NCBI RefSeq assembly: GCF_014204915.1
Contig: NZ_JACHMH010000001.1
Coordinates: 2,666,001-2,730,000, forward strand
From: Crossiella cryophila
GTDB taxonomy: Bacteria; Actinomycetota; Actinomycetes; Mycobacteriales; Pseudonocardiaceae
Length of the DNA: 64,000 nt
Reading direction: 5' to 3'
Under the pieces are notes generated by a model. That model did no database searches and had not been told where the DNA came from. It saw only the letters and a program-made list of their open reading frames with translations. Shown here piece after piece: positions 16,909 to 25,293 of this stretch. Position numbers and translations under genes: made by a program. Positions within the stretch are counted from its first letter, which is position 1. Each line of letters begins with the position of its first letter.

Positions 16909-17354
16909 CCAACGCCACCGACATCAAGGTGGACCAGTACCTGGCCCATCCGCCCGCCAAGGTCTGGCGGGCGCTCACCGACCCGGCCCGGCTGGCCCGC
17001 TGGCTGATGCCCAACGATTTCCAGCCCGTGCTCGGCCACCGCTTCACCTTCAATCGCGGTGAACCGCTGCCCGCGGTCCGCACCGACGGCATCGCGCACT
17101 GCGAGGTGCTGGCGATCGAGCCGGAACGCCTGCTGCGCATCAGTTTCGACGACAGCGGTCCGGACAACGGCATGCGGACCACCATCACCTGGACCCTGGA
17201 GCCCGAGGGTCGCGGCACCCGGTTGTTCTTGGCGCACACCGGATTCGACCCGGACAACGAGTTCCAGCAGCTCTCCCGCAAGTTCATGGGCAGTGGCTGG
17301 AGTTCGGGTGTGGCCGCGGCGCTGGCGCGATTACTGGACGAGGAGACCGACTGA
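16905..17354 (+). CDS. SRPBCC (AHSA1-type) domain protein
   Basis: A 149-residue START-like fold protein of the Activator-of-Hsp90 homology family, with the typical N-terminal VDQYLAHPPAKVWRALTDPARLARWLMP and a C-terminal amphipathic helix. Such proteins bind hydrophobic ligands, but the ligand is unknown. It is translationally coupled to the ArsR regulator upstream. Confidence 0.88.
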   Translation: MTNATDIKVDQYLAHPPAKVWRALTDPARLARWLMPNDFQPVLGHRFTFNRGEPLPAVRTDGIAHCEVLAIEPERLLRISFDDSGPDNGMRTTITWTLEPEGRGTRLFLAHTGFDPDNEFQQLSRKFMGSGWSSGVAAALARLLDEETD

Positions 17355-17444
17355 CGGTGTCCGTCGCACACTCCTCCGCGATCTGAACGACCCGCGGTCC
17401 GGCCGCGCTGGCCATGAGCCACTACTCGGTGATACGTTGTACCG

Positions 17445-17465
17445 GTACTCGGTACCACCGAGTAC
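17445..17465. promoter_or_regulatory. PadR operator: GTACTCGGT-ACC-ACCGAGTAC
   Basis: Perfect 9-bp arms (17445-17453 and 17457-17465) around a 3-base spacer, 25 bases before the PadR start codon. It is the likely autoregulatory operator of the PadR-DUF1048 operon. Confidence 0.65.
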
Positions 17466-17489
17466 TTCGGAGATCGAAGAGGGCTCACG

Positions 17490-17816
17490 ATGGACGACCT
17501 GACGGAGATGCTGAAGGGCACGCTTGAGGGTTGCGTGCTGGAGATCATCGCCAGTGAGGAGACCTACGGGTATGCCATCACGCGTCGGCTGAACGAACTC
17601 GGCTTCACCGATGTCGTCGAGGGCACGGTGTACACCATTCTGCTGCGCCTGGAGAAGAACGGGCTCGTCCTGGTGACGAAACGACCGTCCGGGCAGGGGC
17701 CGCCGCGCAAGTTCTACGCGCTCAACGATGACGGGCGCGCGGAACTCGTGAAGTTCTGGGCGAAATGGGAGTACATGACATCGCGGATCGACAAGCTCAA
17801 GGAGGGCGGGCGATGA
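17490..17816 (+). CDS. PadR-family transcriptional regulator
   Basis: A short (108-residue) PadR regulator with only the winged-helix domain and a C-terminal dimerisation helix: LEGCVLEIIASEETYGYAI, then the wing TKRPSGQGPPRKFYALND. It is the first gene of a three-gene unit with two DUF1048 proteins, and its TGA overlaps the next ATG. The perfect inverted repeat upstream points to autorepression. Confidence 0.92.
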   Translation: MDDLTEMLKGTLEGCVLEIIASEETYGYAITRRLNELGFTDVVEGTVYTILLRLEKNGLVLVTKRPSGQGPPRKFYALNDDGRAELVKFWAKWEYMTSRIDKLKEGGR

Positions 17817-18169
17817 ATTTCTGGGAGACCATCACCGGTAGCGATATCACCAGGGATTTCAAGGCGTTCGAGGCCAGGGCCGAGGTGTTGCCCGCGGAGC
17901 ACCGGGCGGCGTGGGAGCAGATCAAGGGCCATCTCATGCCCTACTCGGACTTCACCGGCCGGAACCTGATGCCGATCCTCGACAGCGCCCTGGGCCTGCT
18001 CGAGGAGACCGCGGCCGATGGCCAGGGCATTCACGAGGTGCTGGGTGATGACGTCAAGGGTTTCTGCGCGGCGCTGGCCGGCGAAGAACGAAGCCGGGAT
18101 TACCGCGACCGGTGGCGTGAGCAGTTGAACAGGAATGTCGCCAGGAAATTGGGCAGGCTGGGAGGCTGA
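17813..18169 (+). CDS. DUF1048 domain protein 1
   Basis: A small, soluble, mostly helical protein of 118 residues of the DUF1048 family, found next to PadR regulators in Gram-positive bacteria and of unknown function. Its stretch NLMPILDSALGLLEETAADGQGIHEVLGDDVKGFC aligns with LLSGIVDFFEEGVAGGKGVLELIGDDVAAFC of the next gene, so the two are diverged copies. The ATG overlaps the PadR stop codon. Confidence 0.82.
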   Translation: MNFWETITGSDITRDFKAFEARAEVLPAEHRAAWEQIKGHLMPYSDFTGRNLMPILDSALGLLEETAADGQGIHEVLGDDVKGFCAALAGEERSRDYRDRWREQLNRNVARKLGRLGG

Positions 18170-18170
18170 T

Positions 18171-18497
18171 GTGGGCATCCGGGACATGATCGAGGGCAAG
18201 AAGCAGTGGCGGGCGCATATGGCGCGGGTCAAGGCGCTCCCGCCGGACTATCAGATCGTCTACAAGGAGATGCAGCGGTATTTCTTCAAGGTCGGGCCGG
18301 TCGACTTACTGGAGGGCACCCTGCTCTCCGGGATTGTCGACTTCTTCGAGGAGGGAGTAGCGGGCGGCAAGGGCGTCCTGGAACTCATCGGCGATGACGT
18401 GGCCGCTTTCTGCGACGACCTGATCAAGGACTCGCGCACCAACGCGGACATCTATCAGGAGTCCATCAGCGGGAAATCCGGCCCGGCCGAGAGGTGA
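18171..18497 (+). CDS. DUF1048 domain protein 2
   Basis: Second DUF1048 protein (108 residues), starting at GTG 18171 with GGAGG five bases upstream and one base after the first copy's stop. It shares the spacing and the motif (G)GKGVLELIGDDV with the upstream copy. The product probably partners the first in a complex, an inference from coupling and similarity. Confidence 0.82.
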   Translation: MGIRDMIEGKKQWRAHMARVKALPPDYQIVYKEMQRYFFKVGPVDLLEGTLLSGIVDFFEEGVAGGKGVLELIGDDVAAFCDDLIKDSRTNADIYQESISGKSGPAER

Positions 18498-18561
18498 CAC
18501 CCGCCGTCCCGGCGCGAACCCGGGGCGAGCAGCCCCTGGCCCACGCTCGGGGACGACGTGA

Positions 18562-20136
18562 CTAGCGGGCGTCGCTGTCGATCTTCAGGCCGCCGCCGGA
18601 GCGGATCACCCGGATCGTGCGCTGCTCGGACCGGTTGGGGTAGACCACGGTGAGGGTGACGTCCACGGCGTTGTCCGAGGTCTTCTTGCCGGTCGCCTTC
18701 TGGCTGTACACCAGCTTGTACTGCGACCAGTACTGGGTGAACCCGGATTCGCCGCCGATCAGGCCCTTGGCGTTGTCGGTGAGCATGTCGAAGGCCTGGC
18801 CGCGGTCGGCCGCCCGGCCGGCGGCACCGTAGTAGTCGACCACGAACTGGCCCGCCTCGCGGAAACCGATCGGCGCCGAGTCATCCGGCGGGGTCGGCTT
18901 GTCCGCGACGGAGGTCGGCGGCGGGGGCGTGCTGGAGTTGCTGGTCTGGCCGCCCGCGGAGTTCTGGGGCGTACCGCGGAGCCCGTAGTAGGCGCCGCCA
19001 ACGCCGGCCAGCAGGGCGATCGCGGCCGCGATGGCGATCACCAGGCCACGCCGGGACTTCTTGCGCGGTGGCGAGGCGGGGTCGCGGACGTAGGCCGCCG
19101 GGCGCGGGCGCGGCGTGGACATGGTCGGGTTCGGCGTCGGTCGGTTCAGCTGCGGCTGGGTCGGCGGCCGGTAGGGCGGTGGCGGCGTGTTGCCGCCGAG
19201 TACCCGGGTGCTCGGCGCCGGGCGCAGCGGCGTGGGCTGGGCGTTGGCCAGGTTCGGGTCGTTGGCCAGGGAGCTGAGCGTGGCGGCGGCCTGGGACATG
19301 CTGGGCCGGTCGGCCGGCTCCTCGCGGAGCAGGCTCATCAGCACCGCGGTCATCGGGCCTGCCTGCCGGGGCGGCTCGACCTTGCCTGCGGCGACCAGGT
19401 GCAGCAGCGCCAGCGGGTTCGGGTTGTTGCCGAAGGGCGGCTTGCCCTCGATCGCGGTGTAGAGCGTCGCGCCGAGGGAGAAGACGTCCGAGGGCGGGGC
19501 CGGGTCGTGGCCCTTGGCGATCTCCGGCGAGAGGTAGGCCGGGGTGCCGGCCATCATGCCGGTCTGGGTGACGGTGACGTCGCCCGCGGCCCTGGAGATG
19601 CCGAAGTCGGTGATCTTGGCCAGCCCGGACTCACTGACCAGGATGTTGGCCGGCTTGATGTCCCGGTGCACGATCCCGGCCTGGTGCGCGGCGGCCAGCG
19701 CGCCGGCGACCTGGCCGCCGATCGCGGCGACCTCGCGGATGGGCAGCGTGCCGCGTTCGTCGAGCAGGTCGGCCAGGCTGCGCGAGCGCAGGAACTCCAT
19801 GACCAGGCAGGGGTCCCCGTTGTGCTGCACCACGTCGAAGATGGTGATCGCGTTGGGGTGGGACAGCCGGGCGGCGATCCGGGCCTCCCGCATCGCCCTG
19901 CGCCGCGCGTCCAAGGTCTGATCCTCGGACTGGCCCGGCTGCAGCAGGAGCTGCTTGATGGCGACGGGGCGCTGAAGGCGCTCGTCGTATGCCTGCCACA
20001 CCGCGCCCATGCCGCCGCTGCCGATGTGCTCGACCAGCCGGTAGTTCCCGGCGATCACCTGGCCCCTGTCGATGGCCGATCGCTCCTCGTCCTGATGAGT
20101 GGTGACGGCCCCACGCCGTCTGCCAGACGCGTCCAC
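18562..20136 (-). CDS. Membrane Ser/Thr protein kinase (PknB-like, no PASTA repeats)
   Basis: Hanks-type receptor kinase of 524 residues. The kinase domain spans about 31-295: glycine loop IGSGGMGAV (38-46), Lys61, catalytic HRD (147-149), DFG (167-169) and an activation loop with threonines ([14 protein letters not shown]). A Pro-rich juxtamembrane linker, one membrane helix (about 367-388), a Ser/Pro-rich spacer and a roughly 100-residue extracellular domain follow, starting [13 protein letters not shown]. That outer domain is not PASTA and resembles an NTF2-like fold, a weak call. The GTG start lacks a ribosome-binding site. Confidence 0.9.
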   Translation of the reverse strand: MDASGRRRGAVTTHQDEERSAIDRGQVIAGNYRLVEHIGSGGMGAVWQAYDERLQRPVAIKQLLLQPGQSEDQTLDARRRAMREARIAARLSHPNAITIFDVVQHNGDPCLVMEFLRSRSLADLLDERGTLPIREVAAIGGQVAGALAAAHQAGIVHRDIKPANILVSESGLAKITDFGISRAAGDVTVTQTGMMAGTPAYLSPEIAKGHDPAPPSDVFSLGATLYTAIEGKPPFGNNPNPLALLHLVAAGKVEPPRQAGPMTAVLMSLLREEPADRPSMSQAAATLSSLANDPNLANAQPTPLRPAPSTRVLGGNTPPPPYRPPTQPQLNRPTPNPTMSTPRPRPAAYVRDPASPPRKKSRRGLVIAIAAAIALLAGVGGAYYGLRGTPQNSAGGQTSNSSTPPPPTSVADKPTPPDDSAPIGFREAGQFVVDYYGAAGRAADRGQAFDMLTDNAKGLIGGESGFTQYWSQYKLVYSQKATGKKTSDNAVDVTLTVVYPNRSEQRTIRVIRSGGGLKIDSDAR

Positions 20137-20492
20137 CCTAATTGACGCGCTGGAGGGGGTTGGTGAGCGTTAGGTTGGCGAAAATAGTGCCTAGGGACTC
20201 ACTGGCGTTACGACAAATGGACTAATTGCGGCAACTTTCAGGCGCAAGCAGTCTGGCCTTGATCACGTTCGGTGTCGAGACGCTGCCGGAGGGGCAGGTC
20301 CTGGCCCCGGGCTCCGGCGCAGCCCAGGGCCGGGGACGGCCAGTGCGCGGTGGTCGCCCGCGGTGTGGCCGTGGTGGCTGGCGGTGTTGGATGCCTGGTC
20401 AGCGGATCGCGGCGGGGTGGGCGCGGCGGGCGCGGGATAACGATCCGGTCGGCGTGGCGTTGGTCACGCTGTCGTCGATTCGGCGGCGTGGG

Positions 20493-20529
20493 GTCCCCGC
20501 GCACGGCGGGAGGCGCCGTGCGCGGGGAC
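20493..20529 (-). terminator. 16-bp hairpin downstream of the monooxygenase gene
   Basis: GTCCCCGCGCACGGCG (20493-20508) pairs exactly with 20514-20529 around a 5-nt loop. On the minus strand it lies after the monooxygenase stop and the repeat array. Confidence 0.65.
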
Positions 20530-20551
20530 GCGAGGGTGCGGGGATGGTGGC

Positions 20552-20621
20552 GCCCGAGGCCCGAGGCCCGAGGCCCGAGGCCCGAGGCCCGAGGCCCGAA
20601 GTCCGGGGTCCGGAGTCCGAG
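20552..20621. repeat. Heptamer array GCCCGAG, 6 perfect copies plus degenerate copies
   Basis: Six perfect copies of GCCCGAG at 20552-20593, then GCCCGAA, GTCCGGG, GTCCGGA and GTCCGAG in the same 7-bp register. Less regular copies continue to about 20668, the end of the monooxygenase gene. Confidence 0.9.
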
Positions 20622-20667
20622 GCTGAGGGCCGGGGAGTCCGAGGCCGGGAGTCCGGGGTCCGGGGGG

Positions 20668-22239
20668 TCAGGCGCGGAGCAGTTGTTCCAGTGCGGCGCT
20701 GAGCTGGTCGTGTGGATTGGCGTCGGACTCGGTGCGCCAGGCCAGGTAGCCGTCCGGGCGGATCAGCACCGCGCCCTCGGGCAGGGCGTAGCGGGTTGGC
20801 CACTGGTTTTCCGGGTCGAGCAGGTCGGTGCCGATCCGGTGGGCGGTCAGCGGGATGCCGGAGCGCTCGGCCAGTTCGGTGGCTGCCCGGCGCCAGTCGT
20901 CGCCCTGGGGGCCGGTGAGCAGGAGTAGGCCGGTGGAGACCAGGTCGTGCAGGGCCAGGCGGTCGCCGTTGTGGGTCAGCCACAGGTGGGGGGCGCGGTG
21001 GCCTGGTTCGGGGACGGGGTGGTGGTCTTGGGTGAAGGCGGACTCGTAGGGCCTGCCCAGGATGGCGGGGGAGGTGTAGCGCTGGCCGAACATCCAGCGG
21101 ATGTCGGAGTTGGCCTCCTCCTCCGGGTCGCTGCTGGTGCGGCTCTCCTGGCGGTTGATGGTGATGTCCACGAACTCCTTGGCCAGTGGGCGGCGTTCGG
21201 GTTCGTAGCTGTCCAGCAGGGCGGGCGTGGCCCAGCCCTTGAGCACCGCGGCCAGTTTCCAGGCCAGGTTGTGCGCGTCCTGGACGCCGGTGTTCGCGCC
21301 GTAGCCACCAGCGGGCGGCCACACGTGCGCGCTGTCCCCGGCCAGGAAGACCCGGCCCTGGCGGAACCGTTCGGCCACCGCGGCCACCTGTTGCCACGGG
21401 GTCACGTCGACCACCTTGACCGGGATGTCGTCCCGGCCCAGCAGCTCGTGCAGCATCGGGGTCAGGCGTTGCTGGGTGAAGTCGGCCGGGGTGTCCACCG
21501 CGGCGTCGTAGCTGAACGCGGCGGCCCAGCGGCCGGGGTGCGCTGTGGTGGTCAGGAAGCCGGGCGGGCCGCCGGGCTTGACCACGAACCACATCACGGC
21601 GCGTTCCGGGATCAGTTCGGACAGGTCCGCCTCGAAGAGCACGCCGAGGAAGTCGCCCAGGATGCCGGGGCCGTCGCGGCGGATGCCGAGCTGTTCGCGG
21701 ATGGTGCCGCGGTTGCCGTCGGCGGCGATCAGGTAGTCCGCGTGGATCCGGTACTCCTCGCCGGTGGCGCGGTCCTTGGTCACCGCGTGCACGCCGTCGG
21801 CGGTCTCGGTGAAGGACACCAGCTCGGTGTTGAACCGCTGCTCCGCGCCGCGGGCCTGGGCCGCCGCGCTGAGCACCGGCTCCACCGTGCTCTGGTCGGC
21901 CAGGCACAACCGGCCTGCGCTGTACTCGTCGTAGCTCGCGGTGGCGCCCAGCCGGAACAGCCAGCGCCATTCGCCGGCCAGTGACTGGCAGTGCACGCCG
22001 CCCTTGTCGTTCTCGAACGGCTTGCCCGCCTCGTACACCGCTTCCGCGATGCCGAAGGCGCGGTAGATCTCCATGGTCCGCACGTTGATCCCGCGCGCCC
22101 TGCCCTGCGGCGACGGGCCGGGGTGCTTGTCCACCAGGATCGACTCGACCCCGTGGGAGGACAGGAAAAGCGAGGCGGTCAGGCCGGCCAGGCCGCCGCC
22201 GGTGATGAGCACCGGCACTCGTTCGGCGTTGCTGCTCAT
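20668..22239 (-). CDS. FAD-dependent aromatic monooxygenase
   Basis: Class A flavoprotein hydroxylase of 523 residues (PheA/TetX-like group). GGGLAGL (14-20) is the FAD Rossmann motif, AADGNRGTIR the DG motif, and AGDSAHVWPPAGGYGANTG the second FAD motif. A thioredoxin-like C-terminal domain follows. The substrate is unknown; polyketides, phenols and antibiotics are typical. The ATG at 22239 overlaps the stop of the PadR gene, so the two are co-transcribed. Confidence 0.92.
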   Translation of the reverse strand: MSSNAERVPVLITGGGLAGLTASLFLSSHGVESILVDKHPGPSPQGRARGINVRTMEIYRAFGIAEAVYEAGKPFENDKGGVHCQSLAGEWRWLFRLGATASYDEYSAGRLCLADQSTVEPVLSAAAQARGAEQRFNTELVSFTETADGVHAVTKDRATGEEYRIHADYLIAADGNRGTIREQLGIRRDGPGILGDFLGVLFEADLSELIPERAVMWFVVKPGGPPGFLTTTAHPGRWAAAFSYDAAVDTPADFTQQRLTPMLHELLGRDDIPVKVVDVTPWQQVAAVAERFRQGRVFLAGDSAHVWPPAGGYGANTGVQDAHNLAWKLAAVLKGWATPALLDSYEPERRPLAKEFVDITINRQESRTSSDPEEEANSDIRWMFGQRYTSPAILGRPYESAFTQDHHPVPEPGHRAPHLWLTHNGDRLALHDLVSTGLLLLTGPQGDDWRRAATELAERSGIPLTAHRIGTDLLDPENQWPTRYALPEGAVLIRPDGYLAWRTESDANPHDQLSAALEQLLRA

Positions 22240-22874
22240 GACGATTCCCCCTCGTCGGTTGGTGTGCTGAAGCTGTCCCCGACCGCGCGCAGCCACTCCT
22301 GGTCCCAGCTGATCCGGCCGTCGTCGAGTTCGGCCACCGTCGCGCGCACCCAGTCGAGCTGGGCGACCAGCGTGGCCCGCTGGTACTCCTCCTCCAGCAG
22401 GAACAGCCGGGGCAGGCCGGTGGCCAGCGCCTCGGCCATCACGGTGTCGATCTCGGCGACCAGTTCGGCGAGCTTGTCCGCGCGCACCGCCAGCAGCGCG
22501 CGGATCTCGCCCGGCTCCAGCAGCGGCATGAACGCCACCGCGGCCGGGAACTCCGGGAACTCGGTGCCGGTCGCGGTGAACATCTCGCGCAGCCAGGCGC
22601 GGGCCGTGGCCAGCCCCTCCGGGCCGATCTCGTAGATGGTCCGCTCCGGCCGGTTGTCGGCCCGTTCGGTCTCCTTGACCTTGATCAGTCCGGCCTTCAG
22701 CAGGCGTTCGATGGTCTGGTAGACGCTGGCCCGCTGCCGGACGTTGACCACCCGGTCCTTGCCGCGTTCCTTGATCAGCTGCTGAATCCGGTACGCGTGC
22801 ACCGGGGCCTCGATCACCAGGCACAACACGGTCAGTGCCAGCGGCGAACGACGGATCGGGGTTGCCATAGTCAT
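22236..22874 (-). CDS. PadR-family regulator of the monooxygenase
   Basis: A 212-residue PadR of the longer (subfamily-1) type: an N-terminal winged helix (SPLALTVLCLVIEAPVHAYRI) and a C-terminal helical dimerisation domain. It is translationally coupled (ATGA) to the flavin monooxygenase and probably represses the pair until an aromatic compound binds. Two in-frame starts exist, 22874 and 22868. Both fall within one arm of a 21-bp perfect inverted repeat that also holds a CATAAT -10-like sequence (22890-22895, read on the minus strand). Confidence 0.92.
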   Translation of the reverse strand: MTMATPIRRSPLALTVLCLVIEAPVHAYRIQQLIKERGKDRVVNVRQRASVYQTIERLLKAGLIKVKETERADNRPERTIYEIGPEGLATARAWLREMFTATGTEFPEFPAAVAFMPLLEPGEIRALLAVRADKLAELVAEIDTVMAEALATGLPRLFLLEEEYQRATLVAQLDWVRATVAELDDGRISWDQEWLRAVGDSFSTPTDEGESS

Positions 22875-22911
22875 AAACCTACTAGTGAGATTATGACTAT
22901 GGCAACCCCGA
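22856..22911. repeat. 21-bp perfect inverted repeat over the PadR start
   Basis: Arms 22856-22876 and 22891-22911 are exact complements around a 14-nt spacer. The left arm contains the first codons of PadR. The right arm read on the plus strand spells the same codons again. It could be the PadR operator, a terminator for the methyltransferase mRNA, or both. Confidence 0.9.
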
Positions 22912-22931
22912 GGGGGACTCAGGGGGAGTGG

Positions 22932-23540
22932 TCAGCGGTTCTCCGGGCGGCCGGCGTGCAGTTCGTAGCTGGGGCCGAGCAGGCCGCGGCGGTCGTTGAG
23001 CCGCAGCAGCACCCTGGTGAACCCGGCGCACTCCACATCCAGCCGCAGCGTGGCCGGACTGCCCTCCAGCAGCATCCGGTGCGCCGACATGATCAGCCGC
23101 CCGCCCGGCCGCAGCACCCGGTACAGCTCGGTCAGTGCCCTGGTCCGGTCCGGCCACAGGTGCAGTGTGTTCACCGTGAGCAGCACGTCGACGCTGCCGT
23201 CGGGTTGCCCGGTGTCCTCGGCGTCACCCCGGTGCAGCCGCACGTGTCCGGTTCTGGCCTGCTCGGCGCAGCGCTCCCGGCACTGGCGCAGCATCTCCTC
23301 GGCCGGATCCACCCCGATCACCCGTCCGGCCGAAGCCGCCGCGGCCGCCGCGGCCAGCCCGACCCCGGGGCCGGGGCCGAGCACCAGCACCGTGTCGGTG
23401 TGCCGTAAACCGGCCTCGGCCACCAGTTCCCGCTCGGTGGCGGCGTTGGCGCGCGCCATGATCGCCCCGCCGATCCGGCCGGCGAGGCCGCGGGGATGCC
23501 CGAACGCGGAGTCCACGATCCGCGGGAAGGAAGTAGCCAT
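22932..23540 (-). CDS. SAM-dependent class I methyltransferase
   Basis: A 202-residue Rossmann-fold methyltransferase. Motif I is VLVLGPGPGVG (about 51-61), followed by VIGVDPAEEML and the motif LYRVLRPGGRLIMSAH. The substrate is unknown. The annotated ATG has GGAGGT directly against it, a poor spacing, so the start is uncertain. It lies upstream of the PadR/monooxygenase pair on the same strand but is separated from it by the 21-bp inverted repeat. Confidence 0.85.
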   Translation of the reverse strand: MATSFPRIVDSAFGHPRGLAGRIGGAIMARANAATERELVAEAGLRHTDTVLVLGPGPGVGLAAAAAAASAGRVIGVDPAEEMLRQCRERCAEQARTGHVRLHRGDAEDTGQPDGSVDVLLTVNTLHLWPDRTRALTELYRVLRPGGRLIMSAHRMLLEGSPATLRLDVECAGFTRVLLRLNDRRGLLGPSYELHAGRPENR

Positions 23541-23646
23541 ACCTCCAGCACAGCTCGCATCGTGGCTGCTCGCATCGGGGACTTCCCTGAAATTCCTTCA
23601 CTCGGAGGTAGTGCGCAAAGATCGTCCCTCGGGTGAGGATGACTGA

Positions 23647-25257
23647 ATGAGCCCCGCCGTGACCCGCGCGCGCCGCACCCGCACCCCGCGCAGCCCGCTG
23701 TTCGAGGGCTACCAGGATCCCGACGGCCCGTACGCGGGCGTGCACGACGAGATGTTCGACGAGGACGGCCAGGTCCGGCAGGCCTACCGCAGGCTGTACG
23801 AGTCGATCGCGCCCTCGGAGGTGGCCGACCTGGCCGCGCGGGCCGAGGCGCTCGGCCGCGCCTTCGTCGACCAGGGCATCACCTTCTCCCTCTCCGGCCA
23901 GGAGCGCCCGTTCCCGCTGGACCTGATCCCCCGGGTGATCGGCGCCACCGAGTGGGCCCGGCTGGAACGCGGCATCGTGCAGCGGGTCCGCGCGCTGGAG
24001 GCATTCCTGGCCGACATCTACGGCGACGCGCAGATCCTGCGGGACCGGGTGCTGCCCCGGCGGCTGATCACCTCCTGCGCGCACTTCCACCGCGAGGCCG
24101 CCGGCATCTCCCCGGCCAACGGCGTGCGCATCCACGTCGCCGGGATCGACCTGGTCCGCGACGGCGAGGGCGTCTTCCGGGTGCTGGAGGACAACCTGCG
24201 CTGCCCGTCCGGGGTGTCCTACGTGATGGAGAACCGGCGCACCATGGCCAGGGTCTTCCCCGACCTGTTCGCCCGGCACCGGGTGCGCGCGGTCGGCGAC
24301 TACGCCGGGCACCTGCTGCGCGCGCTGCGTGCCTCGGCCGCGCCCAACGCCGCCGACCCCACCGTGGTTGTGCTCACCCCCGGCGTGCACAACTCCGCCT
24401 ACTTCGAGCATTCGCTGCTGGCCAGGCAGATGGGTGTGGAGCTGGTCGAGGGCAGGGACCTGTTCTGCCGGGACAACGCGGTCTACATCCGCACCACCGA
24501 GGGCGAACGCCGGGTCGATGTCATCTACCGGCGCATCGACGACGAGTTCCTTGACCCGCTGCACTTCCGCCCCAGCTCGGTGCTGGGCGTGGCCGGCATG
24601 GTCAACGCGGCCCGCGCGGGCAACGTGGTGATCGCCAACGCGGTCGGCAACGGGGTGGGCGACGACAAGCTCGTCTACACCTACGTGCCCGAGATGGTCC
24701 AGTACTACCTCGGCGAGAAACCGTTGCTGCCCAACGTGGACACCTTCCGCTGCTGGCTCGACGAGGAGCGCGAGCAGGTGCTGGACCGGCTGGACGAGCT
24801 GGTGATCAAACCGGTGGAGGGCTCCGGCGGGTACGGCATCGTCTTCGGCCCGGACGCCAGCGCGCGCGAGCTGGCCTCGGTGCGCAAACGGGTCCGCAGC
24901 GATCCGCGCGGCTGGATCGCCCAGCCCGTGGTGCAGCTCTCCACCGTGCCCACCAAGATCGGCAACAAGCTGGCGCCGCGGCACGTGGACCTGCGGCCGT
25001 TCGCGGTCAACGACGGCGAGAACGTCTTCGTGCTGCCCGGTGGGCTGACCAGGGTCGCGCTGCGCGAGGGCAGCCTGCTGGTCAACTCCTCCCAGGGCGG
25101 CGGCTCCAAGGACACCTGGGTGCTGGCCCCCCGATCGTCCACTGTGGAGAGTGAACTGGCCGAGCCGGGACTGGCCGGGGCGGTGACCGACGGACAGGCC
25201 GCCGAGCACGGCCCCGAGCTGACCACGAGTCAGCAGCAACAGCAGCAACAGCAGTGA
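23647..25257 (+). CDS. Circularly permuted ATP-grasp protein (COG2308, Rv2411c-like)
   Basis: A 536-residue member of the circularly permuted ATP-grasp type 2 family, with FRVLEDNLRCPSGVSYVMENR and KPVEGSGGYGIVFGPDA (nucleotide-binding loop). It is first gene of the conserved three-gene unit with an alpha-E protein and a transglutaminase-like protease, a set predicted by comparative genomics to form or cut amide bonds; no reaction is established. The protein ends in eight consecutive Gln (25231-25254). It sits between rpsT and lepA in M. tuberculosis too, apart from the accessory block here. Confidence 0.93.
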   Translation: MSPAVTRARRTRTPRSPLFEGYQDPDGPYAGVHDEMFDEDGQVRQAYRRLYESIAPSEVADLAARAEALGRAFVDQGITFSLSGQERPFPLDLIPRVIGATEWARLERGIVQRVRALEAFLADIYGDAQILRDRVLPRRLITSCAHFHREAAGISPANGVRIHVAGIDLVRDGEGVFRVLEDNLRCPSGVSYVMENRRTMARVFPDLFARHRVRAVGDYAGHLLRALRASAAPNAADPTVVVLTPGVHNSAYFEHSLLARQMGVELVEGRDLFCRDNAVYIRTTEGERRVDVIYRRIDDEFLDPLHFRPSSVLGVAGMVNAARAGNVVIANAVGNGVGDDKLVYTYVPEMVQYYLGEKPLLPNVDTFRCWLDEEREQVLDRLDELVIKPVEGSGGYGIVFGPDASARELASVRKRVRSDPRGWIAQPVVQLSTVPTKIGNKLAPRHVDLRPFAVNDGENVFVLPGGLTRVALREGSLLVNSSQGGGSKDTWVLAPRSSTVESELAEPGLAGAVTDGQAAEHGPELTTSQQQQQQQQ

Positions 25258-25293
25258 CATGTCACGGAAACACGGACGGCAGAGGGTGGTGTC

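Larger units (their letters stand above)
20137..20667. other. Gap between kinase and monooxygenase genes
   Basis: About 530 bases with the kinase promoter at its left end. No gene is seen. The right half contains a strong hairpin and a heptamer repeat array, listed separately, downstream of the monooxygenase. Confidence 0.6.

Noticed and set aside
22895-23408. A plus-strand frame that begins with the same codons as PadR
   Set aside because: It shares only the inverted-repeat arm with PadR, then diverges into unrelated sequence antisense to the methyltransferase. It is not a truncated PadR copy.
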